64,000 nucleotides of DNA from Janthinobacterium aquaticum. Lineage in GTDB: Bacteria > Pseudomonadota > Gammaproteobacteria > Burkholderiales > Burkholderiaceae_D. The notes under the pieces are model-generated. The model was not told where the DNA came from. It did not search any database and saw nothing but the letters and a program-made list of their open reading frames with translations. The position numbers and the translations under genes are program-made. Below are positions 56,417 to 64,000 of the stretch, piece after piece. Location of the stretch: positions 1 to 64,000 of the forward strand of contig NZ_WFLK01000017.1 in NCBI RefSeq assembly GCF_009208565.1. Direction: 5' to 3'. Numbering within the stretch: the first letter of the stretch is position 1; each line of letters begins with the position of its first letter.

Positions 56417-57493
56417 TCACAGCTCCAGCGGGTCCAGCACGTAGGGCATGGACAGGAAAGACACAGCCGGACCCTCGGCCGAGCCATAGCGCACCGCGCC
56501 TGCTGCGCTGCCACCCTGTTCGATGGCGGCCAGTTTCATTTCCACCAGCGCATCAACACCGCCGGCGCCATTGGACGCGGCATTGACCACCATGCCGCAC
56601 GGTTGCTCGGGGTCAGCCAGCGCAAACAGCTCGCCGCCGGCTTGCACGCCAGCATCAGCGATGCTGACCAGCGTGGTGCGGCGCTTGAGCTTGCCCAGAT
56701 ACTGGCTGCGGGCAACGATTTCCTGGCCCGGATAGCAGCCTTTCTTGAAGTTGACCGCGCCCAGCAGTTCAAAATTGACCATCTGCGGCACGAATTGCTC
56801 CTGCGTCGCCTGGCTGATCTGGGGCACGCCGGCATGGATTTCCGACAGGCGCCAGGCATCGACGCCGCCTTTTGCCAGGCTGGCAGTCAGCTGTGGCCAC
56901 ACCGTCAGGGCGGTGTCAAACGACATCAGCCACTGATAGCGCGCATGGCCGAACGCGTCAGCCACGCGCAGCAGCGTGCCCAGCGCATGCTCAATCTTGC
57001 TCCATGGTGCGGCCGGCAGGCTGTCGAACCATGGCGCGAGCGCCGCGCCGGCCTGCGCGCCGCCCAGGCCCAGCGCGACCTGCGTGGCCTCGTCGGCGCC
57101 GGCGTCATGCAGTTTGGCCTTTGCCCGCAGCACGAACATTTGCAGGCGCTTCTGGATCGCCGGCTGCACGTCGCGTGCCAGTTGCAGATAGACGGTCGAA
57201 GCATTGCGCCACATTACGAAACTGGCCAGCAGGCGCCCCTTGGGCGTGCAGTAACCGGCCAGGCGCACCTGCTGCTGGTTCAGATGCTCGACGTCATTGG
57301 TCAACTGGCCGTGCAGGAAGCTGGCGGCATCGTCGCCCACGACGGCGATCAGGCCCTGGTCGGCCAGCGGCGCAACAAAGCCCGCCTGCAGAGCGCTTGC
57401 GCTCAAGGCCTGGCCGAAATCGGCAGGCGCCTGTTGGTCGGTGCCACTGGCGCGCGCGCCCTGGTCAGCTAAAAATTGATTCCAATTATTCAT
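56417..57493 (-). CDS. ygfZ: YgfZ/CAF17-like folate-binding protein for iron-sulfur enzyme maturation
   Basis: 358 aa. The family signature KGCYPGQEIVARSQY is intact, with the conserved cysteine. The glycine-cleavage T-protein-like fold starts with LIAVVGDDAASFLHGQLTND and YCTPKGRLLASF. YgfZ supports folate-dependent upkeep of certain iron-sulfur enzymes. I pick the ATG at 57493, which has GGAA upstream; the ATG at 57502 adds three residues without a ribosome site. It leads ygfZ-DUF4936-NRDE and is divergent from mltG, the usual betaproteobacterial order. Confidence 0.93.
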   Translation of the reverse strand: MNNWNQFLADQGARASGTDQQAPADFGQALSASALQAGFVAPLADQGLIAVVGDDAASFLHGQLTNDVEHLNQQQVRLAGYCTPKGRLLASFVMWRNASTVYLQLARDVQPAIQKRLQMFVLRAKAKLHDAGADEATQVALGLGGAQAGAALAPWFDSLPAAPWSKIEHALGTLLRVADAFGHARYQWLMSFDTALTVWPQLTASLAKGGVDAWRLSEIHAGVPQISQATQEQFVPQMVNFELLGAVNFKKGCYPGQEIVARSQYLGKLKRRTTLVSIADAGVQAGGELFALADPEQPCGMVVNAASNGAGGVDALVEMKLAAIEQGGSAAGAVRYGSAEGPAVSFLSMPYVLDPLEL

Positions 57494-57650
57494 AATTTCC
57501 ATAAGAGATCAGCGATTACGCATTATCATTACGGGTTCATTATAGTGATTGTGCGCCATTCGCGTCGGCGACCGCTCCAATTGCCGTGTTTGCTCTTGCA
57601 ATCTGGCGGACCGCATCGCAAATGCATCAAATTATTCAGAATCGGAAGCA

Positions 57651-58661
57651 ATGGCTTTTTTTAAAAAACTTGTAGTGAGCTCGGCGATTGCCGCCATTGC
57701 CGTGGGCGGCAGTTTTGTGTACTGGGCGCAGCAACCGATTATCACCGAGGGCGAGGCAATTCCCTTTGCCATCGCGCCCGGCAGCGGCGCGCATGCGGCC
57801 GGCCAGCAGATTGCCGACGCCGGCGTGCCGATCAAGCCGCTGCTGTTCAATTTCCTGGCCCGCATCGAAGGCAAGACGTCGCAGATCAAGGCCGGCTCCT
57901 ACGAGCTCAAGCCCGGCACCACGCCGCAGCGCCTGATCACGCAACTGGCGCGCGGTGAATTTGCGCAGGAGTCGCTGACCATTATCGAAGGCTGGACTTT
58001 CCGCCAGATGCGCCTGGCCATGGCCGGCCATCCCGGCCTCAAGCACGATACGGAAAAGCTCAGCGACACCGAACTGATGGCCAGGATCAGTCCCGAGTAC
58101 CCGAAGCCGGAAGGGCTGTTTTTCCCCGACACCTATCTGTTTGCCAAGGGCGCCAGCGAAATGCAGATATTCAAACAGGCGCATACGGCCATGATTGATC
58201 GCCTGGCACAGGCGTGGGACAAGCGCGATCCGGCCTTGCCGTACAAGAATCCGTATGAAGCGTTGATCATGGCCTCGATTGTCGAGAAGGAAACCGGACA
58301 GAAGTCCGAGCGCGCCATGATTGCCGGCGTGTTCGTCAACCGCTTGCGCACCGGCATGCTGCTGCAGACGGACCCGACCGTGATCTACGGCATGGGCGAG
58401 AGCTACCAGGGCAAGATCCGCAAGCGCGACCTCGAGGCCGATACGCCGTACAATACCTACACCCGCGGCGGCCTGCCGCCCACGCCGATTGCCTTGCCCG
58501 GCGCGCAATCGCTGGCAGCGGCTCTGGCACCGGCGCGCACCGATGCGCTGTATTTCGTGGCGCGCGGCAACGGCACCAGCCAGTTCTCGGCCAACCTGCC
58601 CGACCATAACCGCGCCGTCAATCAGTATCAGCGCGGTATCAATACCAATAATGCACAGTAA
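57651..58661 (+). CDS. mltG: MltG endolytic murein transglycosylase
   Basis: 336 aa. An inner-membrane anchor near residues 6-26 ([19 protein letters not shown]) holds a periplasmic YceG domain. The catalytic glutamate is Glu212 in [34 protein letters not shown] and [18 protein letters not shown] are further signatures. MltG cuts nascent glycan strands and sets their length. The start at 57651 gives the anchor; 34 codons more are open upstream. Its stop overlaps the tmk start by one base (TAATG). Confidence 0.96.
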   Translation: MAFFKKLVVSSAIAAIAVGGSFVYWAQQPIITEGEAIPFAIAPGSGAHAAGQQIADAGVPIKPLLFNFLARIEGKTSQIKAGSYELKPGTTPQRLITQLARGEFAQESLTIIEGWTFRQMRLAMAGHPGLKHDTEKLSDTELMARISPEYPKPEGLFFPDTYLFAKGASEMQIFKQAHTAMIDRLAQAWDKRDPALPYKNPYEALIMASIVEKETGQKSERAMIAGVFVNRLRTGMLLQTDPTVIYGMGESYQGKIRKRDLEADTPYNTYTRGGLPPTPIALPGAQSLAAALAPARTDALYFVARGNGTSQFSANLPDHNRAVNQYQRGINTNNAQ

Positions 58662-59317
58662 TGATTTCAAATTCCAAAGCCCGCGAATTACCAGCTCGTT
58701 TCATCACCTTTGAAGGCATCGACGGCGCCGGCAAGTCGACCCATATCGCGTTTGTCGCCGACTACCTGCGCCAGCGGGGCGTGCAACTGGTGTCGTCGCG
58801 CGAGCCGGGCGGCACCAGCCTGGGCGAAAAGCTGCGCGAGATCTTGCTGCATGAAAAAATGCACCTCGAAACCGAAGCGCTGCTGATGTTTGCCAGCCGC
58901 CGCGAGCATATCGCCCAGGTGATCGCGCCGGCGCTGGCGCGCGGCGAGTGGGTTATTTCCGACCGTTTCAGCGACGCCAGCTTTGCCTACCAGGGCGGCG
59001 GGCGCGGCATGGACCTGCGCAAGATGGAGCAGCTCGAGGCGTGGGTCCACCCCGAACTGCAGCCGGACTTGACGCTGCTGTTCGACGTGCCGCTCGAAGT
59101 GGCACGCGCGCGCCTGGACGCCACGCGCGAACTCGACAAGTTCGAACAGGAACAAGCCGAATTTTTTGCCGCCACGCGCAATGAGTATCTGCGCCGCGCC
59201 GCGCAGTTTCCCGCGCGCTTTCGCATCATCGATTCCACCCAAAGTATCGCGGCAATCCAGGTCGAACTCGCGCACTTGCTTGATGCATTGCTTGAAAAGA
59301 GCGATGCAGCCTCTTGA
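58661..59317 (+). CDS. tmk: Thymidylate kinase
   Basis: 218 aa. It phosphorylates dTMP to dTDP. The P-loop [11 protein letters not shown] is at 17-27, with the DRF motif in [18 protein letters not shown] and [13 protein letters not shown] in the dTMP-binding region. Translation is probably coupled to mltG through the overlapping TAATG. holB follows 16 bases later. Confidence 0.97.
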   Translation: MISNSKARELPARFITFEGIDGAGKSTHIAFVADYLRQRGVQLVSSREPGGTSLGEKLREILLHEKMHLETEALLMFASRREHIAQVIAPALARGEWVISDRFSDASFAYQGGGRGMDLRKMEQLEAWVHPELQPDLTLLFDVPLEVARARLDATRELDKFEQEQAEFFAATRNEYLRRAAQFPARFRIIDSTQSIAAIQVELAHLLDALLEKSDAAS

Positions 59318-59333
59318 TTTATAAAGAATAGTC

Positions 59334-60368
59334 ATGACCAGTCCACTCTATCCCTGGCAGCAGGACGCCTGGCAGCAGTTGCAGGCGCTGCGCGCGCGCA
59401 TGCCGCACGCCATCGTGTTCCATGGCGCGCAGGGCATCGGCAAGGCCGACTTTATCGAGCGTTTTGCCCAGGCGCTGCTGTGCGAGGACGTGCGCGCCGA
59501 CGGCCATGCCTGCGGCGCTTGCGCATCCTGCGGCTGGTTTTCACAGCACAATCATCCCGACTACCGCCGTGTGCGTCCCGAGGCGCTGGAGGATGACCTG
59601 GCCGATGAGGTCGATGCCGATGGCGAGCCGGTCAAGAAGGCCGCCAAGACCAAGACGCCGTCCAAAGACATCAAAATCGAGCAGATCCGCGCACTGGCCG
59701 ACTTCATGAATATTTCCACCCACCGCCAGGGCCTGCGCGTGGTAGTGCTGTATCCGGCCGAGGCACTCAATGTGCCGGCTTCGAATGCGCTGCTCAAAAC
59801 GCTGGAAGAGCCGCCGCCGGGCACACTGTTCCTGCTGGCGTCGAACAGCCTGGACCGCTTGCTGCCGACGATTTTGTCGCGCTGCCGCAAGTTCGCCATG
59901 CCCATGCCCAGCCACGACCAGGCGCTGGCCTGGCTCAAGACGCAGGGCCTGAACGACGCCGACAGCTGGCTGCGCGAGCAGGGCGGCGCACCGCTGGCGG
60001 CGCTGGCCCAGTCCGAGGCCGGTGGCCGCGAGGAAACCGAGCAGTTGCTGCAGGTGCTGGCCCATCCCGGCGTGGAAGGCGCGCTGAAGGCGGCCGACAA
60101 ACTGCAAAAGTCGCCGCTGGCGCCGCTGGTGGCGTCGCTGCAGCGCTGGCTGTACGATCTGTTTTCCTGCAAGATGTCGGGCGCCATTCGCTATTACCCG
60201 CGCCACCGGCGCGAACTTGAAGCGCTGGCTGCGCGCATCCACGTCAGCCGCCTGATGGCCGCCATCAAGGGCGCCAACGACCGCCGCGCGATTGCCGACC
60301 ATCCGCTGTCGCCCAAGCTGTTTCTGGAAGAAATGCTGCTTGATTACGCAGGGCATTGCGGCTGCTGA
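59334..60368 (+). CDS. holB: DNA polymerase III delta-prime subunit
   Basis: 344 aa. This clamp-loader subunit has the P-loop region HGAQGIGKADF at 30-40, a zinc module with Cys49, Cys59, Cys62 and Cys65, and the SRC motif ILSRCRK that acts as arginine finger. An insertion after the zinc module (DLADEVDADGEPVKKAAKTK) is acidic then lysine-rich. In many relatives a PilZ gene stands between holB and tatD; here tatD follows directly after 53 bases. Confidence 0.96.
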   Translation: MTSPLYPWQQDAWQQLQALRARMPHAIVFHGAQGIGKADFIERFAQALLCEDVRADGHACGACASCGWFSQHNHPDYRRVRPEALEDDLADEVDADGEPVKKAAKTKTPSKDIKIEQIRALADFMNISTHRQGLRVVVLYPAEALNVPASNALLKTLEEPPPGTLFLLASNSLDRLLPTILSRCRKFAMPMPSHDQALAWLKTQGLNDADSWLREQGGAPLAALAQSEAGGREETEQLLQVLAHPGVEGALKAADKLQKSPLAPLVASLQRWLYDLFSCKMSGAIRYYPRHRRELEALAARIHVSRLMAAIKGANDRRAIADHPLSPKLFLEEMLLDYAGHCGC

Positions 60369-60421
60369 CGGACGTGGCCCGGCCGGCGTGGCCCGGCCCG
60401 ATTTCGCGTACAATCGCGCCC

Positions 60422-61201
60422 ATGTATATCGATTCCCACTGCCATATCAATTTCCCCGAGCTGGCCGCTCGCATGCCCGAAATTCTGGCCAAAATGGCCG
60501 AGAACAAGGTGACGCACGCGCTGTGCGTGTCGGTCGACCTGCCGGACTTTCCACAGGTGCTGGCGCTGGCAGAGCAGTATCCGCATATCTTTGCCTCGGT
60601 TGGCGTGCATCCCGACTATGAAGAGACGCCCGAGCCGTCGGTTGACGACCTGGTGCGCCTGGCCGATCACGAGAAAATCATCGCCATCGGCGAGACCGGG
60701 CTTGATTATTTCCGCCTGACTGGCGACCTGGAGTGGCAGCGTGAGCGTTTTCGCACCCACATCAAAGCTTCAAGAATCACGCGCAAGCCCTTGATTATTC
60801 ACACAAGATCGGCCAGCGAAGACACCATCCGCATTATGCGCGAAGAGGGTGCCGGCGTCGCCGACGGTGGCGTGGCCGGCGTCATGCATTGCTTTACCGA
60901 GTCGCTCGAGGTAGCCAGGGCTGCCATCGAGATGGGTTTTTATATCTCGTTTTCCGGCATCGTGACCTTCAAGAGCGCCAAAGACCTGCAGGCGGTGGCG
61001 CGCGAAGTGCCGCTCGAGCGCATTCTGATCGAGACCGATTCGCCTTACCTGGCGCCGGTGCCGTTTCGTGGCCGCATGAACGAACCGGGCTACGTGGCCC
61101 ATGTGGCCGAGTACCTGTCGACGCTCAAAGGCATACCGCTGGCCCAGGTCGCGCAGCAGACCACCGATAATTTCTTTAATCTTTTCAACGTAGTACGATA
61201 A
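60422..61201 (+). CDS. TatD-family metal-dependent DNase/hydrolase
   Basis: 259 aa. Metal ligands start with His6 and His8 (IDSHCHINF), then AIGETGLDYF with Glu, HTRSASEDT, MHCFTES and ETDSPYLAPVPFRG. TatD-like enzymes are 3'-5' nucleases or amidohydrolases linked to DNA repair and turnover; the YcfH/TatD group sits after holB in many bacteria. The start at 60422 gives the family N-terminus; 22 codons more are open upstream and overlap holB. Confidence 0.94.
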   Translation: MYIDSHCHINFPELAARMPEILAKMAENKVTHALCVSVDLPDFPQVLALAEQYPHIFASVGVHPDYEETPEPSVDDLVRLADHEKIIAIGETGLDYFRLTGDLEWQRERFRTHIKASRITRKPLIIHTRSASEDTIRIMREEGAGVADGGVAGVMHCFTESLEVARAAIEMGFYISFSGIVTFKSAKDLQAVAREVPLERILIETDSPYLAPVPFRGRMNEPGYVAHVAEYLSTLKGIPLAQVAQQTTDNFFNLFNVVR

Positions 61202-61208
61202 CTTCCTC

Positions 61209-61868
61209 ATGCATATAATGATGCGAAAACTGCTGCTTGCGGCCATGCTGTGCAGCGCTGGCGCAGCCCAGGCGGCACCCGATGCGGTGTCGTTCTTCCG
61301 CGCCGTGTCGGTCGATAACGCCACGGGCGTGGCGCGCATGCTGGCCGAAGGCGCCAGTCCCAACCAGCTTGAACCGCAGCGCGGCGATACGGCGCTGGTG
61401 GTGGCGCTACGCGACGACGCCGACAAGGTGGTGCGGGTGCTGCTCGATGCGCCCGGGATCGATCTGGAAACGCGCTCGGCGAACGGCAATACGGCGCTGA
61501 TGATGGCAGCCTACAAGCACAAGCAGGCTACCGTGGAAGCCATGCTGGCCAAGGGCGCCAAAGTGAACCAGAGCGGCTGGACGCCGCTGCACTATGCCGC
61601 CTCGGCAGGCGATTTGCCGATCATGAAACTGTTTCTGGCGCGCCAGGCGGTGGTGGACGCGCGCGCGCCGACCAATATCACGCCGCTGATGTTTGCCTCC
61701 CGCGAAGGACAGGAGGAGGCGGTGCAGCTGCTGCTGGCTGCCGGCGCCGACGCCACCCTGAAAAGCGACCATGGCTGGACGGCAACTCAGTTTGCCCAGG
61801 CCGCCGACAAGCCGGGCGTAGCGGCCATTATTGCGCGCCACCTGGCGGCTCAGGCCGCCAAAAAATAG
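61209..61868 (+). CDS. Exported ankyrin-repeat protein
   Basis: 219 aa. A signal peptide (LLLAAMLCSAGAAQA) is followed by about five ankyrin repeats: FFRAVSVDNATGVARMLAEG, GDTALVVALRDDADKVVRVL, GNTALMMAAYKHKQATVEAM, GWTPLHYAASAGDLPIMKLF and NITPLMFASREGQEEAVQLL. Periplasmic ankyrin proteins probably mediate protein contacts; the partner is unknown. A second ATG at 61218 is possible. It begins 7 bases after tatD, so it is likely cotranscribed. Confidence 0.9.
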   Translation: MHIMMRKLLLAAMLCSAGAAQAAPDAVSFFRAVSVDNATGVARMLAEGASPNQLEPQRGDTALVVALRDDADKVVRVLLDAPGIDLETRSANGNTALMMAAYKHKQATVEAMLAKGAKVNQSGWTPLHYAASAGDLPIMKLFLARQAVVDARAPTNITPLMFASREGQEEAVQLLLAAGADATLKSDHGWTATQFAQAADKPGVAAIIARHLAAQAAKK

Positions 61869-61936
61869 GCTGCACAGCCTGCCAAGCAGCTGAACTGGCA
61901 TGGAATTGCCCTTCAGATCAAGCATTTGTTCCCGTC

Positions 61937-61978
61937 CCTGATTAACGATAATGATGTTGTTGCGTTACGTTAATCAGG
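61937..61978 (+). promoter_or_regulatory. Perfect 11-bp inverted repeat overlapping the ribosome site of the methyltransferase gene
   Basis: CCTGATTAACG (61937-61947) and CGTTAATCAGG (61968-61978) are exactly complementary with a 20-base loop. The right arm covers most of the ribosome-binding sequence CAGGAG (61975-61980). It may fold and mask translation, or be a protein operator. Confidence 0.5.
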
Positions 61979-61988
61979 AGATCGCCAG

Positions 61989-63029
61989 ATGGGCAGCAAA
62001 GTACAAGTCAGGCGCCGGTTTGATTGCCGGCGTCCACAACGCAGCCCCTGTGACGTCACTGCTTTCTGGAACGATAAAATCGAACCGACTGCCGAGAGGG
62101 CCAACATGCTGAATGAACGAGAAATCGAGAGTTGTTATCTGGGGCAATTCATCCCCGTCCATTACCATCACAATATGCTGATGGATCAGAATCGCATGCA
62201 TGGCTTCAAATCGGCCATTGCCTATACCGTCAAGCCCGGCATGAAAGTGCTCGAACTCGGGGGCGGTACCGGCGTGCTGTCGTGCTTTGCGGCGGCCCAG
62301 GCCGACAAGGTCTGGTGCGTGGAGTTCAATCCGGACATGGTCCGGGAAGCGCGCAAGATGCTGGCGCTCAATCCGCATGGCGAGAAGGTTGAAGTGGTAC
62401 ACGCCGACGCGTTTGAATACCTGCCGCCCGAACCGGTCGATGTGGTGATCTGCGAAATGATTCACGTCGGCATGCTGCGTGAAAAGCAGGTCGAGGTGAT
62501 CGAATCGTTCAAGCGCCGCTACCTGGCCCGTTTCGGCGGACCGCTGCCGATTTTCCTGCCCGAAGCGGTGATCATGGCAGTGCAGCCGATGCAGCAGGAA
62601 TACGATTTCGAAGGCTTTTACGCGCCCATCGTGCAGTTCCAGCAAAATAACGCCGTCCATCCCGGCGTAGTCGACCTGGCGCCGCCATCGGTCTACAGCA
62701 TTATCGACTTTACCCAGGATACCGATCTGGTGTTCAGCTTCGACGGCAAGTTTGTTGTCGAGCGCCCGGGTACGCTCAATGCGCTGCGTTTCATTACCAA
62801 AAATATCCTGGCGGTGGTGCCGGAACAGTCGAACACCATCGACTGGCTCAACCATTACATGTGTCTGCCACTGGCCGCGCCGATGTCCGTCAAGGCGGGC
62901 GACGTGCTGCAGGTCAGCTTCCAGTATCGCGCTGGCGGCTCGATCCCGTCGCTTGAAGCGACCATGCGCGCCCAGGTCATCTATGACATGGCTTTGCAGT
63001 CGGCTCAGCACCCCGCCGTCTACGCCTGA
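61989..63029 (+). CDS. SAM-dependent methyltransferase resembling protein arginine methyltransferases
   Basis: 346 aa. The Rossmann-type SAM motif is VLELGGGTGVLSCFAAAQAD, then VWCVEFNPDMVREARKML with the acidic ribose-binding residue, VVHADAFEYL, and VVICEMIHVGMLREKQVEV, which resembles the double-glutamate loop of arginine methyltransferases. A beta-rich C-terminal part follows (about 190-340). The substrate is unknown. The ATG at 61989 has AGGAG eight bases upstream; an ATG at 62106 would remove 39 residues. Bacterial members of this group are uncommon and of unclear role. Confidence 0.8.
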   Translation: MGSKVQVRRRFDCRRPQRSPCDVTAFWNDKIEPTAERANMLNEREIESCYLGQFIPVHYHHNMLMDQNRMHGFKSAIAYTVKPGMKVLELGGGTGVLSCFAAAQADKVWCVEFNPDMVREARKMLALNPHGEKVEVVHADAFEYLPPEPVDVVICEMIHVGMLREKQVEVIESFKRRYLARFGGPLPIFLPEAVIMAVQPMQQEYDFEGFYAPIVQFQQNNAVHPGVVDLAPPSVYSIIDFTQDTDLVFSFDGKFVVERPGTLNALRFITKNILAVVPEQSNTIDWLNHYMCLPLAAPMSVKAGDVLQVSFQYRAGGSIPSLEATMRAQVIYDMALQSAQHPAVYA

Positions 63030-63050
63030 TTTTCCTGACCCAGCTTCCAC

Positions 63051-63081
63051 AGCGCCGCAGAGCTTGCTACTGCGGCGCTTT
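63051..63081 (+). terminator. Hairpin after the methyltransferase gene
   Basis: AGCGCCGCAG (63051-63060) pairs with CTGCGGCGCT (63070-63079) with a 9-base loop. Only two T follow directly, so termination strength is uncertain. Confidence 0.6.
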
Positions 63082-63129
63082 GCCATTCAGGGTATATTGC
63101 GTGCTTTATTACGACACCGTTTGAATATC

Positions 63130-63378
63130 ATGGAACAGATCGATCAGCGCTACCTGGTGCAGCAAAACAAAATCAGCGACGGCGAAACCCGTCCACCCGT
63201 GTTTGCCAAGGTCATGCGCAGCAAGGAAGGCGTCTTCGAGGGCGTCTCCTTTATCAAATCAAAAGACAAAGCCACCGTGCTGACCATAGAGGAAGCCAAT
63301 CAGGCCATCAAGTGGGCCTCGAACAAGAAACCGAACGCGCACGAATATGTGACCAAGATTATCTGCGTCGGCCAGTAA
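63130..63378 (+). CDS. Small conserved-looking hypothetical protein
   Basis: 82 aa, soluble and basic, beginning MEQIDQRYLVQQNKISDGET and ending YVTKIICVGQ. No domain is recognised. The frame is open far upstream over the methyltransferase in another phase; the ATG at 63130, just after the hairpin, gives a compact protein. Codon use matches the neighbours, which supports a real gene. Confidence 0.65.
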   Translation: MEQIDQRYLVQQNKISDGETRPPVFAKVMRSKEGVFEGVSFIKSKDKATVLTIEEANQAIKWASNKKPNAHEYVTKIICVGQ

Positions 63379-63512
63379 ACGACCGTTTGTCAGCGCCGGC
63401 TGCAGTTCGTCGCATGGATGTTGCGGCGCTTGCAGCACCTGCCTATAGTGCTGGCATAGCAGCGGGGGAAACAAGGCGTTTTCCCCGCTCATTACTTTAC
63501 GGGAGGTGTGGC

Positions 63513-63710
63513 ATGCTGGGATTTGTGTTGTGGCTGCTGTTGCTGGTGGTGTGCTGGCCGCTGGCCTTGCTGGCGCTGGTGCTGTATCCGCTGGCCTGGC
63601 TGCTGCTGTTGCCGTTTCGCCTGATCGGCATCGGCGTCGAAGGCGTTTTCGAGTTGCTGCGCGCGATTGTCATGCTGCCAGCGCGGGTACTCGGTGGTGG
63701 CAGGCGGTAG
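63513..63710 (+). CDS. Small membrane protein of unknown function
   Basis: 65 aa, mostly hydrophobic: LGFVLWLLLLVVCWPLALLA and LVLYPLAWLLLLPFRLIGIG make one or two membrane segments, followed by an amphipathic tail ending in GGGRR. The ribosome site GGGAGGTG four bases before the ATG at 63513 is the main support. The stop codon TAG lies inside the following REP element. Confidence 0.7.
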   Translation: MLGFVLWLLLLVVCWPLALLALVLYPLAWLLLLPFRLIGIGVEGVFELLRAIVMLPARVLGGGRR

Positions 63711-63808
63711 GTCGGATTAGCCTGGCATAGCCAGGCGTAATCCGACAACACCTTTGATGCCAACAATGCTGTCGGATTACGGCCCCTTCGGTGCCTAATC
63801 CGACCTAC
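63707..63808. repeat. REP-like paired palindrome (copy 8)
   Basis: Left half GTAGGTCGGATTAGCCTGGC ... GCCAGGCGTAATCCGAC, joiner AACACCTTTGATGCCAACAA, right half TGTCGGATTACGGCCCC ... TAATCCGACCTAC. It starts within the stop codon of the small membrane protein gene. Confidence 0.9.
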
Positions 63809-63833
63809 CCGACCCACATCGAATCCGACCTGA

Positions 63834-64000
63834 TCAATAATCAACCATAAAACCCGCACCAATCGACTTCTGTGAGTAGTTATAGTCGATCAGGCTCTGG
63901 CCGTAACCGGAAAACACCTGCAGGTAGCCTTTCAGGTTGGTTTTGAGCGGGAAGGCCCAGCCAGCCTGCACGGAGCCGTGGCTGGTGCTGAAATTGCGGC
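63834..64000 (-). CDS. pldA: C-terminal end of outer membrane phospholipase A (partial)
   Basis: The minus strand reads RNFSTSHGSVQAGWAFPL, then GYLQVFSGYGQSLIDYNYSQ, and ends GAGFMVDY at a TGA (63834-63836). The strand pattern and the FSGYGQSLIDYN motif match the final beta strands of OmpLA, a dimeric calcium-dependent phospholipase of the outer membrane. The catalytic region lies beyond the window edge, so activity cannot be judged. Confidence 0.82.
   Translation of the reverse strand, partial: RNFSTSHGSVQAGWAFPLKTNLKGYLQVFSGYGQSLIDYNYSQKSIGAGFMVDY

Overview
This window looks like chromosome from a betaproteobacterium of the Burkholderiales, most likely Oxalobacteraceae (Janthinobacterium, Duganella or Massilia-like). 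The reasons are the gene order tRNA-Leu, tig, clpP, clpX, lon, hupB, two tRNA-Asp, ppiD; the block ygfZ / mltG, tmk, holB, tatD; a single-chain PurL; generally GC-rich coding sequence; and a dispersed palindromic repeat family. The genus is an inference from family knowledge; no search was run.

Layout. 1-8.3 kb: protein folding and proteolysis (trigger factor, ClpP, ClpX, Lon), HU, tRNA-Leu and two tRNA-Asp, separated by clear terminators. Lon has a plausible heat-shock promoter. 8.3-19.3 kb: PpiD, a divergent tesA/ybbA pair with overlapping start codons, the NAD(P)HX repair enzyme Nnr, a fused 5-oxoprolinase, and an AraC regulator divergent from a zinc-type alcohol dehydrogenase. 19.4-26.7 kb: a receiver-TPR protein, a membrane diguanylate cyclase and purL. 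26.7-33.7 kb is the most accessory-looking part: an AT-rich DUF3800 gene, a TerB-like protein, and a tightly coupled vWA / PP2C / protein kinase / exported MORN-repeat set, a Ter-type phosphorylation module. 33.7-38.3 kb: a compact chemotaxis set (soluble PAS-PAS chemoreceptor, CheR, CheD, triple CheW) without CheA or CheY. 38.7-47.9 kb: fatty-acid beta-oxidation (a crotonase/3-hydroxyacyl-CoA dehydrogenase fusion and a thiolase), an odd lipoprotein hydrolase lacking its nucleophile, a deletion scar joining remnants of a DUF2798 gene and a LysR gene, an MHS-type transporter and small metabolic genes. 48.0-55.1 kb: a pentose operon on the minus strand (LacI repressor, xylulokinase, transaldolase, RbsABC-type transporter). 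55.4-61.2 kb: the ygfZ operon divergent from mltG-tmk-holB-tatD. 61.2-64 kb: an ankyrin protein, a PRMT-like methyltransferase, two small proteins, and the C-terminus of an outer membrane phospholipase A running off the window.

How things fit together. Most of the window is housekeeping. Eight copies of a paired palindrome (GTAGGTCGGATTA ... TAATCCGACCTAC) sit directly at gene ends and even overlap stop codons, as REP/BIME elements do. The best candidate for an unusual system is the TerY-type vWA, phosphatase and kinase triad with its exported MORN partner: the kinase has a zinc-ribbon and a membrane segment, so the set could carry a signal between cytoplasm and envelope. The neighbouring DUF3800 gene, with very different base composition, marks this stretch as a site of gene acquisition.
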